From positions 124,001 to 188,000 of the forward strand of contig NZ_JACESB010000001.1 of assembly GCF_013912005.1 (NCBI RefSeq): 64,000 bases of DNA, given 5' to 3'. Position numbers and translations under genes: made by a program. Positions within the stretch are counted from its first letter, which is position 1. Each line of letters begins with the position of its first letter. This document shows, piece by piece, positions 8,414 to 16,459 of this stretch. The DNA is from Brevundimonas sp. (GTDB lineage Bacteria; Pseudomonadota; Alphaproteobacteria; Caulobacterales; Caulobacteraceae). A model generated the notes under the pieces. It ran no database searches and was not told the origin of the DNA. It worked only from the letters and a program-made list of their open reading frames with translations.

Positions 8414-8884
8414 ATGCTGAAACGTCGCGGAGTACTGGCGGGACTGGCCGGCCTCGTCGTGCTGGCGGGGTGCGCCGCCGCGCCCCGCGACGCCAACGGC
8501 AATCCGCTGGAGGCCCTGACCGTGGTCACCTCGACCGGCGAGCACCGCTTCATGGTCGAGATCGCGGACGACGACGCCGAGCGCCAGCGCGGCCTGATGG
8601 AGCGGCCGCCGCTGGCCGACGACCGCGGCATGCTGTTCCAGTTCCCGGATGTGGCCGAGCGCGGCTTCTGGATGCACAACACGCCGAGCCCGCTGGACAT
8701 CATCTACATCGACCCGCGCGGCCGCATCGTCTCGATCGCCCGCAATGCGACGCCGAACTCGGACGCGATCATTCCCTCCAACGGCCCGGCGAGCGGGGTG
8801 CTGGAGCTTCGCGGCGGGCGGGCGGCGGAGATCGGCGCGCAGCCGGGAGACGTGGTGCGGCATCCGTTCTTCGCGACGGAGTAG
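8414..8884 (+). CDS. DUF192 lipoprotein
   Basis: The 156-residue product has a lipoprotein signal (MLKRRG, hydrophobic core, LAGC with C20) followed by a complete DUF192 domain (about 35-152). Recognisable family elements are the RQRGLMER block, GMLFQF, FWMHNT, PLDIIYID, and the VLEL...GDVV end. The biochemical role of DUF192 is not established. It lies 29 bases after the double cold-shock gene and is probably in the same transcript. Export and lipid anchoring are predicted from the signal only. Confidence 0.88.
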   Translation: MLKRRGVLAGLAGLVVLAGCAAAPRDANGNPLEALTVVTSTGEHRFMVEIADDDAERQRGLMERPPLADDRGMLFQFPDVAERGFWMHNTPSPLDIIYIDPRGRIVSIARNATPNSDAIIPSNGPASGVLELRGGRAAEIGAQPGDVVRHPFFATE

Positions 8885-9019
8885 GGGCGGGCAGGATCGT
8901 GGATCCGGTGCGCGGCGGCCGTCGGGCCGCCCCTGGCCGCCAGGCGCCAACCACGCCCGCAAGCCGCCACCCCCTAGCCACCGGCCACCCCGCCATGGCA
9001 TGACGCCGCCTCCACGGAT

Positions 9020-9096
9020 CGGGGCGTAGCGCAGCCTGGTAGCGCATCTGCTTTGGGAGCAGAGGGTCGCAGGTTCGAATCCTGCCGCCCCGACCA
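9020..9096 (+). tRNA. tRNA-Pro (anticodon UGG)
   Basis: A 77-base cloverleaf with encoded CCA. The acceptor CGGGGCG pairs fully with CGCCCCG, the anticodon stem TCTGC/GCAGA encloses loop TTTGGGA (anticodon TGG), and the T arm is GCAGG-TTCGAAT-CCTGC. Its 3' 45 bases (9052-9096) recur in decayed form at 11432-11476, marking it as a probable integration site. Confidence 0.96.
9052..9096 (+). repeat. Left copy of tRNA-Pro 3'-half direct repeat (attL-like)
   Basis: This is the anticodon loop to CCA of the intact tRNA-Pro. It aligns without gaps to 11432-11476 with five differences in 45 bases. Integrases often recombine at the anticodon or T loop of tRNA genes and leave such repeats. The attachment-site role is inference. 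Confidence 0.55.
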
Positions 9097-9364
9097 TGGA
9101 ATCAAGGGTCAGGTCCTTCGGCGGCGCGTCCAACTGCTGAGCAGGTGCTCGTCCAACCAACGCTGGCGCAAGGTTCCTGCGGAGTAGCCTATTTCTCACT
9201 CAGGACCGGTCCTGACGCGTTCCCCCGGTTGGTCCGCCCGTACAGGCAGTCTCCGTCGTCAAGGGAAGCCGGCAGCCCGTGGATCAGGTTTACGGCGCAT
9301 ACGACCTGTCGTTTCTGACGAGCCCAATCTTTTCGCGATCCCGTGGACCCGTGGCCATCCCGGT
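9097..9364. other. Non-coding spacer between tRNA-Pro and the acyltransferase gene
   Basis: About 270 bases with visibly less GC bias than the flanks and no supported gene on either strand. Short open frames here do not show the local codon bias and resemble no family I know. It contains no T-rich terminator and no transposon inverted repeat that I can see. It may be residue of an integrated element. Confidence 0.5.
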
Positions 9365-11278
9365 CTATTCCGACGGCGCGGACTGGAAGGTCGGGTAGAG
9401 CTGGCGGACCACCATCCGCGCCCCTTCGCGGGACAGGTGGTCATCGTCGGCGTAGTAGAGAACCCCGTCTCGCTGGACGACGCATCGGTCGTCGCAAAGC
9501 AGGGCATCGGGCCTGACACGACGGACGTTCGGCACGGAGTCGAGGATCTCCAGCGCGGCGGCGTTGCGCTGCCGGAAGCGTTCTGATGACGTGCTGACGT
9601 CCGGGAGTGGCTCGCCTCTCGCATGGGCGATCATGTTCAGGCGGGCGGGGTTCCAGCCCGCCTCGGGCACGGGATAGAGGACCGTCACGCGCTTGGATTG
9701 GAGCGCCGTGAAGTAGTCGCGAACGGCCTGCCCCTTGTCGCCAATGTTCCGCCGGAAGGGGGCGTCGGCCTCTACTCCGCCTTCCCCATTGTCGAAGCCC
9801 CGGTCGCCGTCGGCGAGGCGCAGGGTCCAGCGGACGGCCACGATCACGTCGGTAACACCCGGGGCGGTGGCCTGTTCGATCATGCGGGCGTTGGCAGCCT
9901 CGCATCCCTCACGGGGCCCGCGGCTGTCGTGCAGGCCGGGGATGGGGTGGCAGAGGGTGTGGAGGAGAACGCCGGAGCGGCCATCGCGCGACAGGGCGGC
10001 GTCCAGCTCGTCGGCCAGGGCGTAAGCGTGGGAGTCGCCGAGAAGAACAACCGAAGGTGCGCCGCGGGCGCCAAGCGGGCAGGCGTGGACCCCGCCGCCG
10101 ATTGCAGGGCACCCCTCGATTGACGACTTGACAGGCTCGGGCGGGGCCCGTCCCGGGAGACCCTGGCCGATCACGAGCGCCAGACCGGCGGACCCGATGA
10201 GGACCGAGCCAATGGCGGACCAGCCAAACACCTGAAGCCGGGTGAAGCGGTGCGGCTTGGCGATAAAGGGAGCCTCGACGTATCGCTGGCTGAGGCCGGC
10301 GAGGACGAGAGACAGGCCGCCCAGCGCAAGGAACAGCCACGCCGGGGGGTGGTTCGGGCTCATCAGGCGCGCGAAGGCGAACAGCGGCTGATGCCACAGG
10401 TAGGCGCTGTAGGACACCAGCCCGATCCAGACCATCGGTCCCCACGACAGGCCGCGCCCCACCAGCGAGCGACTGTCGGCGAAGGCGATGACCAGCACGG
10501 TCCCGATGACCGGCGGAAGCGCGGCCGGACCGGGAAACGGCGTGGAGGCGTCGTACAGGAACACCGGCCCGAGGATCAGGGCGAGGCCGAGCAGCGCGAG
10601 GCTGTTGCGGGGGCGGAGCGTCGGCGCGAGGGCCAGCAGCGATCCGGCCATCAGCTCCCATGCACGCGACGGGATCAGGTAGAAGTTGGCGTCCGGCGAA
10701 AGCCTCGCCAACCAGAGGCTGACGGCGAACGAAGCGACGGCCACGGCCGCGAAGGCGATGGGGAGCCAGAACTTCTGGAAGCGCAGCAGCAGGCCGACGA
10801 AGAGCGGGAAGAAAAGGTAATACTGCTCCTCGATCCCGAGGCTCCATGTGTGCAGGAGCGGCTTGAGTTCGGCGGCCCCCGCGAAATACCCGCTTTCTCG
10901 CCAGAACAGGATGTTCGAAACGAAAACGACGACGGCGATCAGGCTCTCGCCGAAGTCGACCAGCTCGCCAGGCCGCATCCAGTGGATTGCGAACGGGATG
11001 CACAGCCCGACCACGAGGAACAGGGCCGGCAGGATGCGCCGTGCGCGGCGCTCGTAGAATCCCGCCAGGGTGAACGACCCGGAGCGATGTTCCCGGACGA
11101 TGATCGAGGTGATCAGGAAGCCGCTGAGGACGAAGAACACATCCACGCCGACATAGCCGCCAGCAAAGGCGCTGAACCCGGCGTGGAACAGGATGACGGG
11201 GAGAACGGCCACGGCGCGCAGGCCGGTGATCTCGGGTCGGTGTCCGCCCGCTACGTTCTGCCCTGCCCCGATCATCAT
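9365..11278 (-). CDS. OafA/YrhL-type acyltransferase with C-terminal SGNH domain
   Basis: The product is predicted to O-acetylate a surface polysaccharide (O-antigen, peptidoglycan or exopolysaccharide). The N-terminal acyltransferase-3 domain (about 12-375) starts RPEITGLRAVAVLPV, contains the family histidine in LFHAGF, the WSLGIEEQYY block and about ten membrane helices. A periplasmic SGNH-hydrolase-like domain follows, with block I GDSH at 414-417 and the block V D611/H614 pair in DDHLS. The GAGGAG ribosome site sits just before tandem ATGs at 11278 and 11275 (637 or 636 residues). It stands alone between an intact tRNA-Pro and a decayed tRNA-Pro copy and has somewhat lower GC than its neighbours, consistent with horizontal gain. 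Confidence 0.93.
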   Translation of the reverse strand: MMIGAGQNVAGGHRPEITGLRAVAVLPVILFHAGFSAFAGGYVGVDVFFVLSGFLITSIIVREHRSGSFTLAGFYERRARRILPALFLVVGLCIPFAIHWMRPGELVDFGESLIAVVVFVSNILFWRESGYFAGAAELKPLLHTWSLGIEEQYYLFFPLFVGLLLRFQKFWLPIAFAAVAVASFAVSLWLARLSPDANFYLIPSRAWELMAGSLLALAPTLRPRNSLALLGLALILGPVFLYDASTPFPGPAALPPVIGTVLVIAFADSRSLVGRGLSWGPMVWIGLVSYSAYLWHQPLFAFARLMSPNHPPAWLFLALGGLSLVLAGLSQRYVEAPFIAKPHRFTRLQVFGWSAIGSVLIGSAGLALVIGQGLPGRAPPEPVKSSIEGCPAIGGGVHACPLGARGAPSVVLLGDSHAYALADELDAALSRDGRSGVLLHTLCHPIPGLHDSRGPREGCEAANARMIEQATAPGVTDVIVAVRWTLRLADGDRGFDNGEGGVEADAPFRRNIGDKGQAVRDYFTALQSKRVTVLYPVPEAGWNPARLNMIAHARGEPLPDVSTSSERFRQRNAAALEILDSVPNVRRVRPDALLCDDRCVVQRDGVLYYADDDHLSREGARMVVRQLYPTFQSAPSE

Positions 11279-11738
11279 CGCTCCTCTAAGCCACCGCGGC
11301 GGGAAGGCAAGACTTGACGCCCTGTGCTGCACCAGATCCATCCAAGTGGCTTGTCAAGCCATTGATTTGCTTGCCGCGAGCAAACCAATAGCTGTTTGGG
11401 GGGAGGACTGGTCTTGCTGGCGAACCCACGATTCGGGAGCAGAGGATCGCAGGTTCGAATCCTGGCGCCCTGGCCATGGGTCGGATGTGAAGCCCTCATG
11501 CAAAAGGTGAGGAGCTTGCAGAGATGAAGGCCTGATCCGGCCACAGACCGCACCGTCAGCGAGGCGATTGCTTCATCGCCTCGGAATCCGGCGATCTGCT
11601 GCACTCGATCCAGCGTCCCGTCATGGGCCTCGTGCCGGAAATCGGACACCCGGCAAACGCATCGGAAGCGGACGTCGCCCAAGGCAGGGGCGGAAGCGGT
11701 CGCTGACGGGCGGCTCAGGCCCGGGCCGCCGCCGGCGG
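11279..11738. other. Gene-free accessory spacer with a tRNA-Pro remnant
   Basis: About 460 bases with no supported gene. The part at about 11341-11400 is close to 50% GC, the lowest composition noticed in the window. A tRNA-Pro 3'-half copy lies at 11432-11476. Open frames over this stretch (for example an antisense one at 11275-11796) consist largely of translated tRNA antisense and lack coding bias. I see no recognisable integrase fragment. Confidence 0.6.
11432..11476 (+). pseudogene. Decayed tRNA-Pro 3' half (CGG anticodon), attR-like
   Basis: The segment runs from anticodon loop TTCGGGA through GCAGA, a T arm and CCA, matching the intact tRNA-Pro at 9052-9096 at 40 of 45 positions. The anticodon would read CGG rather than TGG. 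A C to G change breaks the T stem, and upstream sequence cannot form the acceptor, D arm or 5' anticodon stem. It is therefore not a functional tRNA. It is either the far attachment repeat of an integrated element or the end of a displaced tRNA-Pro(CGG). Confidence 0.75.
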
Positions 11739-12047
11739 TCAGAAGATCCAGTCCGTGTGATCCAGCAGGGCGCGGAGCCCCGTCCCGGACAGCCACGGGA
11801 AGCGGTCCGACAGGTGGGCTCGGACGGCCGTGGCGAACAGGTGCTCATCCTGGTCGCCGCGGAAGGGGCGGGACACGAAGGCCCGGAGCGTCGTCCGGGC
11901 GTCCCGCACGGACGTCTCCACGTCTTCCCGCTGGCCGGGTTCCAGTTCCGCCAGGAACGCCTGCAATCGCGCCTCGTCGGCCGAGGGGCGCAGCCACGCC
12001 GCGAGGGCCTGGTTGCGCAGGGCGTGGAGGGCGGCCTGGTCGCTCAT
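11739..12047 (-). CDS. Hypothetical small acidic protein
   Basis: A 102-residue frame with strong GC3 bias like the core genes, an ATG at 12047, and a composition (many Ala, Leu, Asp, Arg) that predicts an all-helical soluble protein. Aromatic residues cluster at the C-terminus (HTDWIF). There is no signal peptide, membrane segment or motif I recognise. It borders the accessory stretch, so it could belong either to the island edge or to the core. Only a weak ribosome site precedes it. Confidence 0.55.
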   Translation of the reverse strand: MSDQAALHALRNQALAAWLRPSADEARLQAFLAELEPGQREDVETSVRDARTTLRAFVSRPFRGDQDEHLFATAVRAHLSDRFPWLSGTGLRALLDHTDWIF

Positions 12048-12195
12048 CGCCCAAGGCTGACAGGCGCGGCCGGGGCGCGCAACGGCGCCGGTCGCCGCCC
12101 GGCGCGCAGGCCTGTCTGAACCTCGCGCAACGACCGGCGGTGATCCGGTTCAGCGCCCCGGGCGTAAGCCTGCCGCCGGATCAGAGGAGCGTGCA

Positions 12196-12387
12196 GTGAA
12201 GGACCTGCTGGGAGCGATCGACGAGGCGCCGACCGTGGCCGAGGTGGACGGGGAGATCGTCATTCTCGGGGAGCGGGTCGGGGTGGCCTATACGGTCGCC
12301 GCGGCGCGGGAGCTGAAGGCGCGGCTGGAGCGGGTGCTGGGCGCGTCTGCGCCGGCCCGGCTTGATCCCGCCGGCCCGGCGGCCTAG
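12196..12387 (+). CDS. Hypothetical 63-residue protein
   Basis: The GTG at 12196 is preceded at about 6 bases by AGAGGAG, a good ribosome site, which supports translation. The product starts MKDLLGAIDEAP, contains a hydrophobic strand-like IVILGERVGVAY segment, then a basic amphipathic helix (ARELKARLERVL) and a Pro/Ala tail. No family is recognised. It precedes the NDUFS4-like gene by 41 bases on the same strand, so the two may be co-transcribed. Confidence 0.6.
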   Translation: MKDLLGAIDEAPTVAEVDGEIVILGERVGVAYTVAAARELKARLERVLGASAPARLDPAGPAA

Positions 12388-12428
12388 AGGCGGGGGACCG
12401 GCCGCGGCCGGCAAACGAGGTCTCCGCC

Positions 12429-12734
12429 ATGCTCGCCCGCATCTACCGCCCCGCCAAGACCGCCATGCAGTCCGGCAAGGCCCGGTCGAGAGAGTGGCGG
12501 CTGGAGTTCGAGCCGGCCTCGGCCCGGACCATCGACCCGCTGATGGGCTGGACCTCGTCCTCGGACATGAACGGCCAGGTGCGGCTGACCTTCGACACGA
12601 AGGAAGAGGCGGTCGCCTACGCCGAGCGCTACGGCATTCCGTTCCGCCTGCACGAGCCGCAGGAGCCGCCGGTGATCCTGAAGGCCTACGCCGACAACTT
12701 CGCCCCCTACCGCAAGCAGCCCTGGACGCACTGA
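12429..12734 (+). CDS. NDUFS4-like respiratory complex I accessory subunit
   Basis: This 101-residue protein matches the ETC complex I subunit family (mitochondrial NDUFS4, 18 kDa), which stabilises the NADH-binding arm of complex I and is widespread in alphaproteobacteria outside the nuo operon. Family landmarks are the WRLEFEP strand, DPLMGWTSSSDM at about 38-49, the TKEEAVAYAERYGI helix at about 57-70, and the aromatic C-terminus ending in YRKQPW. The ATG at 12429 gives the full domain. It ends about 95 bases before tRNA-Arg. Confidence 0.9.
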   Translation: MLARIYRPAKTAMQSGKARSREWRLEFEPASARTIDPLMGWTSSSDMNGQVRLTFDTKEEAVAYAERYGIPFRLHEPQEPPVILKAYADNFAPYRKQPWTH

Positions 12735-12829
12735 CCGCCGGCCCGGCGGCCCGGCGGCCTGGGCGCGAGGCGTTCGCGCGGGTTTGCGCCCGCGCCCCGC
12801 CTCACGCTACTGGAGCCCCACGCCCCCGG

Positions 12830-12906
12830 GCGCCCTTAGCTCAGCTGGATAGAGCACCCGCCTTCTAAGCGGACGGTCGCAGGTTCGAATCCTGCAGGGC
12901 GCGCCA
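12830..12906 (+). tRNA. tRNA-Arg (anticodon UCU)
   Basis: A 77-base cloverleaf with encoded CCA. Acceptor GCGCCCT pairs with AGGGCGC, D arm GCTC-AGCTGGATA-GAGC, anticodon stem CCCGC region with loop CTTCTAA (anticodon TCT), T arm GCAGG-TTCGAAT-CCTGC. A possible promoter (TTGCGCC at 12784-12790 and GCTAC at 12806-12810) lies upstream. Confidence 0.95.
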
Positions 12907-13001
12907 GGGGACTTGGCTCGGGCGGCGGAACGGCGTTCCGCAACTCTGTCCGCTGCGGCCGGTTGTCGAAGGGCTGCGGGGGCCTCTGACCGGAGCACAC
13001 C

Positions 13002-13229
13002 ATGAAAAAGACCCTGATCGCCGGGGCGCTCGGCCTCAGTCTGGCCGGCACCCAGGCTCTCGCCCAGGCCGACGCCGCCCCGCGGGTCGCCGACCGCATC
13101 GGCGCGCCGGCGGGCGCCAGCGAGGAGTTCGCCGGCGGCATGTCCGCCGGGCTGATCTTCGCCGCCGCCACGGTGGCGAGCTTCGCCGTCCTCGCCGCCG
13201 CCGCCGACGACGACAGCGAGAGCGACTGA
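13002..13229 (+). CDS. Small exported protein with one membrane helix
   Basis: The 75-residue product has a clear Sec signal peptide (MKKTLIAGALGLSLAGTQALA, cleavage near AQA-DA) and a second hydrophobic segment (about 46-67, rich in Ala) followed by an acidic tail DDDSESD. It would be a periplasm-facing single-span peptide after cleavage. The family is unknown to me; similar short Ala-rich proteins with acidic tails occur in proteobacteria. A purine-rich GGAG site precedes the ATG. It stands alone between tRNA-Arg and xthA. Confidence 0.7.
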   Translation: MKKTLIAGALGLSLAGTQALAQADAAPRVADRIGAPAGASEEFAGGMSAGLIFAAATVASFAVLAAAADDDSESD

Positions 13230-13235
13230 GACCCC

Positions 13236-13265
13236 GCCGGCGCTCCGCTCCGGCGAGGCGCCGGC
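13236..13265 (+). terminator. Inverted repeat between the small exported protein and xthA
   Basis: GCCGGCGC (13236-13243) pairs with GCGCCGGC (13258-13265) around a 14-base loop, just after the stop at 13229. There is no T-run, so it is at best a weak or factor-assisted terminator. Confidence 0.3.
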
Positions 13266-13296
13266 AACCTCGGCCGCGGGGCGTCGTTGAGGGGCG

Positions 13297-14070
13297 GTGA
13301 AGATCGCCACCTTCAACATCAACGGGATCAACTCCCGGCTGGCCGGACTGCTGGCGTGGCTGGGCGAGGCGGCGCCGGACGTGGTCTGCCTGCAGGAGCT
13401 GAAGGCGACCGGCGCGCAGTTTCCGGCGGCGGCGCTGCGCGCGGCCGGCTACGAGGCCGTGTGGAAGGGCGAGAGCCGCTGGAACGGGGTGGCCGTCCTG
13501 TCGCGGATCGGCGCGCCGATCGTCACCCGGCGCGAGCTGCCGGGCGATCCCGGCGACGGGCAGAGCCGCTACATCGAGGCGGCCGTGGGGGGCGTGCTGG
13601 TCGGCTGCCTGTACCTTCCCAACGGCAATCCGCAGCCGGGTCCGAAGTTCGACTACAAGCTGGCGTGGATGGCGCGGCTGGAGGCCCATGCGGCGACGTT
13701 GCTGGCCACGGGCGCGCCGGTGGTGCTGGCCGGGGACTACAACGTCGTGCCGACCGAGGCCGACATCTACAACAGCCGCTCGTGGAAGAAGGACGCCCTG
13801 CTGCAGCCGGAGAGCCGGGCCGCTTTCGCCGCCCTCGTCGGGCAGGGCTGGACCGATGCGATCCGCGAGCGTTTCCCGCACGATCCGCCGCCGTGGACCT
13901 TCTGGCAGTATTTCCGCCAGGCCTGGGAGCGGGACGCGGGGCTGCGCATCGACCACCTGCTGCTGAGCCCGGCGGCGGCGGCGCGGCTGACCGACGCCGG
14001 GGTGGACCGGGAGGTGCGGGGGCGGGAGAAGGCCAGCGACCACGCGCCGGTCTGGATCAGCCTTGACTGA
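13297..14070 (+). CDS. xthA: Exodeoxyribonuclease III
   Basis: ExoIII is an AP endonuclease and 3' to 5' exonuclease in base-excision repair. The 257-residue length fits. Catalytic motifs of the endonuclease/exonuclease/phosphatase fold occur in order: FNINGI (6-11), LQELKA (metal-binding Glu), YLPNGNP, GDYNVVPTEAD, RIDHLLLS and the terminal SDHAPVW with the catalytic His. The GTG at 13297 opens directly on MKIATFNING, the normal N-terminus, and is preceded by GAGGGGCG. It converges on metC with a 14-base overlap. Confidence 0.95.
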   Translation: MKIATFNINGINSRLAGLLAWLGEAAPDVVCLQELKATGAQFPAAALRAAGYEAVWKGESRWNGVAVLSRIGAPIVTRRELPGDPGDGQSRYIEAAVGGVLVGCLYLPNGNPQPGPKFDYKLAWMARLEAHAATLLATGAPVVLAGDYNVVPTEADIYNSRSWKKDALLQPESRAAFAALVGQGWTDAIRERFPHDPPPWTFWQYFRQAWERDAGLRIDHLLLSPAAAARLTDAGVDREVRGREKASDHAPVWISLD

Positions 14071-15235
14071 GGGCGGCGCGCCAGGCGGCGAGGCCCGCTT
14101 CCAGGTCGGCGATCAGGTCGGCGGGATCCTCGAGGCCGACGTGCAGGCGCAGCAATTCGCCGGCGAGGCGGGGCGGGCGCTCCCGGAAGGCGAGTTGACC
14201 GGTCTCGTGGGTGATCAGGCTCTCGAACCCGCCCCAGGAGTAGCCGAGACCGAACAGCTCGAGGGCGTCCATCAGGGCGTGGGCGGCGGCGGCGTCGCCG
14301 CCCGTCATGACGACGCCGAAGAGAGAGGCGGCGCCGTTGTAGTCGCGGCGCCAGAGGTCATGGCCGGGGGCGCCGGGGAGGGCGGGGTGAAGCACCTGCG
14401 CGACCTCGGGCCGGCCCTGCAGCCATGCCGCCACCCGCAGGGCCGAGCGGGCCTGCTCGTCCATGCGCAGCGGCAGGGTGCGCAGGCCGCGGAGGGCCAG
14501 CCAGGCCTCGTCGGCCGAGACGCGCCAGCCGAGATCCTCAAGGGTGCCGGACACCTGGCGGCCGACGGCGGCGTCGGCGACGGCGATCGATCCCATCAGC
14601 AGGTCGGAATGGCCGCCGACGTACTTGGTCAGGGCCTGGACGCTGACGTCGACGCCGTGGGCCAGCGGCCGGAAGGCCAGGCCGGCGGCCCAGGTGTTGT
14701 CCATGACGGTGAGCACGCCGCGGGCGCGGCAGCCCGCGGCCAGCGCGGGGACGTCGACCAGTTCGAACGTCAGGGACGCCGGCGATTCGATCAGCACGAG
14801 GCGGGTGCGGTCGCCGATGGCGGCGAGAATGTCGTCGACCGGGGCGTCGGCGGGGTGGAAGCGGGTTCGGACGCCGCGGGGCGCGAGCCAGCGGGCGAGG
14901 AAGCGCCGGCTGGGGCCGTACAGGGCGTCGGTGGCCAGCACCTCGTCGCCGGGCCGCAACAGCGCCAGCAGCGGCGCCGTCACGGCGGCGAGACCGGATG
15001 GGACCAGCCAGACGTCGGCGGCGCCCTCGAGGTCGGCGAGGGCCGCGCGCAGCTCGCGGGCGGCGGCGAGATCCTCGATGCCGTAGACGGGGCCGAGGCT
15101 GTCGTCGCGCATGGCGGCGGGCGAATCGTTGAGCAGGGTGGAGGCGCGCTCGACCGGCGGCGAGACGGACCGGCGGCCGCGCCCGCGGCGGGTGGCGGCC
15201 GCGATCAGCCGGGTGCGTTCGGATCGTGGGGTCAT
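14057..15235 (-). CDS. metC: Cystathionine beta-lyase
   Basis: This is a PLP-dependent Cys/Met metabolism enzyme that cleaves cystathionine to homocysteine, pyruvate and ammonia. The 392 residues include the PLP lysine K204 in SVQALTKYVGGHSD, the PLP-binding MDNTW block at 178-182 and the YGPSRRF substrate loop at about 106-112. The ALTKY-GGHSD context is typical of beta-lyase rather than gamma-synthase, though the families are close. It is divergent from the binding-protein gene at 15317, with an 81-base shared promoter region. I see no SAM riboswitch in that gap. Confidence 0.9.
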   Translation of the reverse strand: MTPRSERTRLIAAATRRGRGRRSVSPPVERASTLLNDSPAAMRDDSLGPVYGIEDLAAARELRAALADLEGAADVWLVPSGLAAVTAPLLALLRPGDEVLATDALYGPSRRFLARWLAPRGVRTRFHPADAPVDDILAAIGDRTRLVLIESPASLTFELVDVPALAAGCRARGVLTVMDNTWAAGLAFRPLAHGVDVSVQALTKYVGGHSDLLMGSIAVADAAVGRQVSGTLEDLGWRVSADEAWLALRGLRTLPLRMDEQARSALRVAAWLQGRPEVAQVLHPALPGAPGHDLWRRDYNGAASLFGVVMTGGDAAAAHALMDALELFGLGYSWGGFESLITHETGQLAFRERPPRLAGELLRLHVGLEDPADLIADLEAGLAAWRAALSQG

Positions 15236-15316
15236 GGCGGGGGCCCAAGGGTTGCGGCGCCGGGCTCAAAAGCCTCTAAACGGCGCAGGGGCGCAAGTGC
15301 GGCGACGAGGCGCGGA

Positions 15317-16429
15317 ATGCGGACGACGGCGACGGGACGATCGATGGCTCTCGGGGCGGCCCTGGCCGCCGGTCTGGCGCTGGCCGCCTGCGGTCGCGGG
15401 GGCGAGGCGCCGGAGACCCGGCCCGAGGTCGAGCCGGTCGGCGCCGGGACCGCCGCGCCGGAGTTCGAGAGCGCGACCCTGCGCGCCGTCCAGCGGCGCG
15501 GCCGGCTGAACTGCGGGGTGCATGAGGGACTGGTCGGCTTCGCCTACACCGACAATCGGGGCCAGTGGCGGGGCTTCGACGTGGATTTCTGCCGGGCGCT
15601 GGCGGCGGCGGTGCTCGGCGACGCCGAGGCCGTGCGCTTCGTGCCGCTGTCCACCAGCCAGCGGTTCGAGGCGCTGCGCAGCGGGCGGGTCGACGTGCTG
15701 TGGCGCAGCACCTCCTGGACCCTCGCCCGCGAAGCGCAGGAGGGGGTGCGGTTCGCCGGGGTCAACTACTACGACGGGCAGGGCTTCCTGGTCCGCCGGG
15801 CGCTGGACCTGGCCACCGCGGCGGAGCTGAACGGCGCGCGCATCTGCGTGCAGCGCGATTCGACCTCCGAGCTGAACGTCGCCGACTGGTTCCGGGCCCG
15901 CGGCCTCGAGTACCGCCCGGTCGTCACCGCCAGCCAGGAGGCGGCGCGCGAGGCTTACGCCCGCGAGGACTGCGACGCGCTGAGCGCCGACATCTCGGCC
16001 CTGGCGGCGGCGCGCACCCTGCTGGCCAATCCGGAGCAGCACGCGGTGCTGCCCGACGTGATCTCCAAGGAGCCGCTCGGGCCGGCGGTGCGCCGGGGCG
16101 ACGAGGGCTGGACCTCGATCGTGCGCTGGACCCTCAACGGCCTGATCCTGGCCGAGGAGCTGGGGATCACCCGGGAGAACGTCGAGCGGCTGGCGCGCGA
16201 ATCGCGCGACCCCTCGGTGCGCCGGCTGCTCGGCGCCGAGGGCGAGTTCGGGCCGATGATGGGCTTGCGCGCCGACTGGATGAGGCGGGCCATCGCCGCC
16301 GGCGGCAACTACGGCGAGATCTTCGCCCGCAACGTCGGGGCGGATTCTTCGCTCGACCTGGCGCGCGGCTTGAACGCACAATGGAACGCGCGGCCGGGCG
16401 GATTGATCTACGCCCTGCCCATTCGATAA
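15317..16429 (+). CDS. Orphan amino-acid ABC transporter substrate-binding lipoprotein (AapJ-like)
   Basis: The 370-residue product has a lipoprotein signal with lipobox LAAC and a type 2 periplasmic binding fold of the general L-amino-acid (AapJ/BztA) kind. Landmarks are RGRLNCGVHEG, GFDVDFCRALAAAVLG, VPLSTSQRFEAL, DVLWRSTSWTL (in place of the usual D-L-L-R-N-T-T), and a C-terminal GG..YGEIF..N block. No permease or ATPase gene lies nearby; the next gene is a secondary amino-acid/dicarboxylate symporter. It may supply a distant AapQMP system or act as a sensor. An alternative start at the second Met shortens only the signal. Confidence 0.88.
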   Translation: MRTTATGRSMALGAALAAGLALAACGRGGEAPETRPEVEPVGAGTAAPEFESATLRAVQRRGRLNCGVHEGLVGFAYTDNRGQWRGFDVDFCRALAAAVLGDAEAVRFVPLSTSQRFEALRSGRVDVLWRSTSWTLAREAQEGVRFAGVNYYDGQGFLVRRALDLATAAELNGARICVQRDSTSELNVADWFRARGLEYRPVVTASQEAAREAYAREDCDALSADISALAAARTLLANPEQHAVLPDVISKEPLGPAVRRGDEGWTSIVRWTLNGLILAEELGITRENVERLARESRDPSVRRLLGAEGEFGPMMGLRADWMRRAIAAGGNYGEIFARNVGADSSLDLARGLNAQWNARPGGLIYALPIR

Positions 16430-16459
16430 GCCGCCGGCAAGGGCGACGACGGGGGACCC

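Noticed and set aside
8769-9199. Minus-strand frames with [21 protein letters not shown]
   Set aside because: This is the antisense translation of tRNA-Pro (9020-9096), not a gene.
11286-11796. Antisense peptides containing [12 protein letters not shown] or APGFEPAILCS
   Set aside because: These strings are the well-known translation of tRNA antisense strands and here come from the decayed tRNA-Pro copy.
15236-15316. SAM riboswitch upstream of metC
   Set aside because: The 81-base gap is too short and shows no recognisable SAM-II core or pseudoknot on the metC strand.
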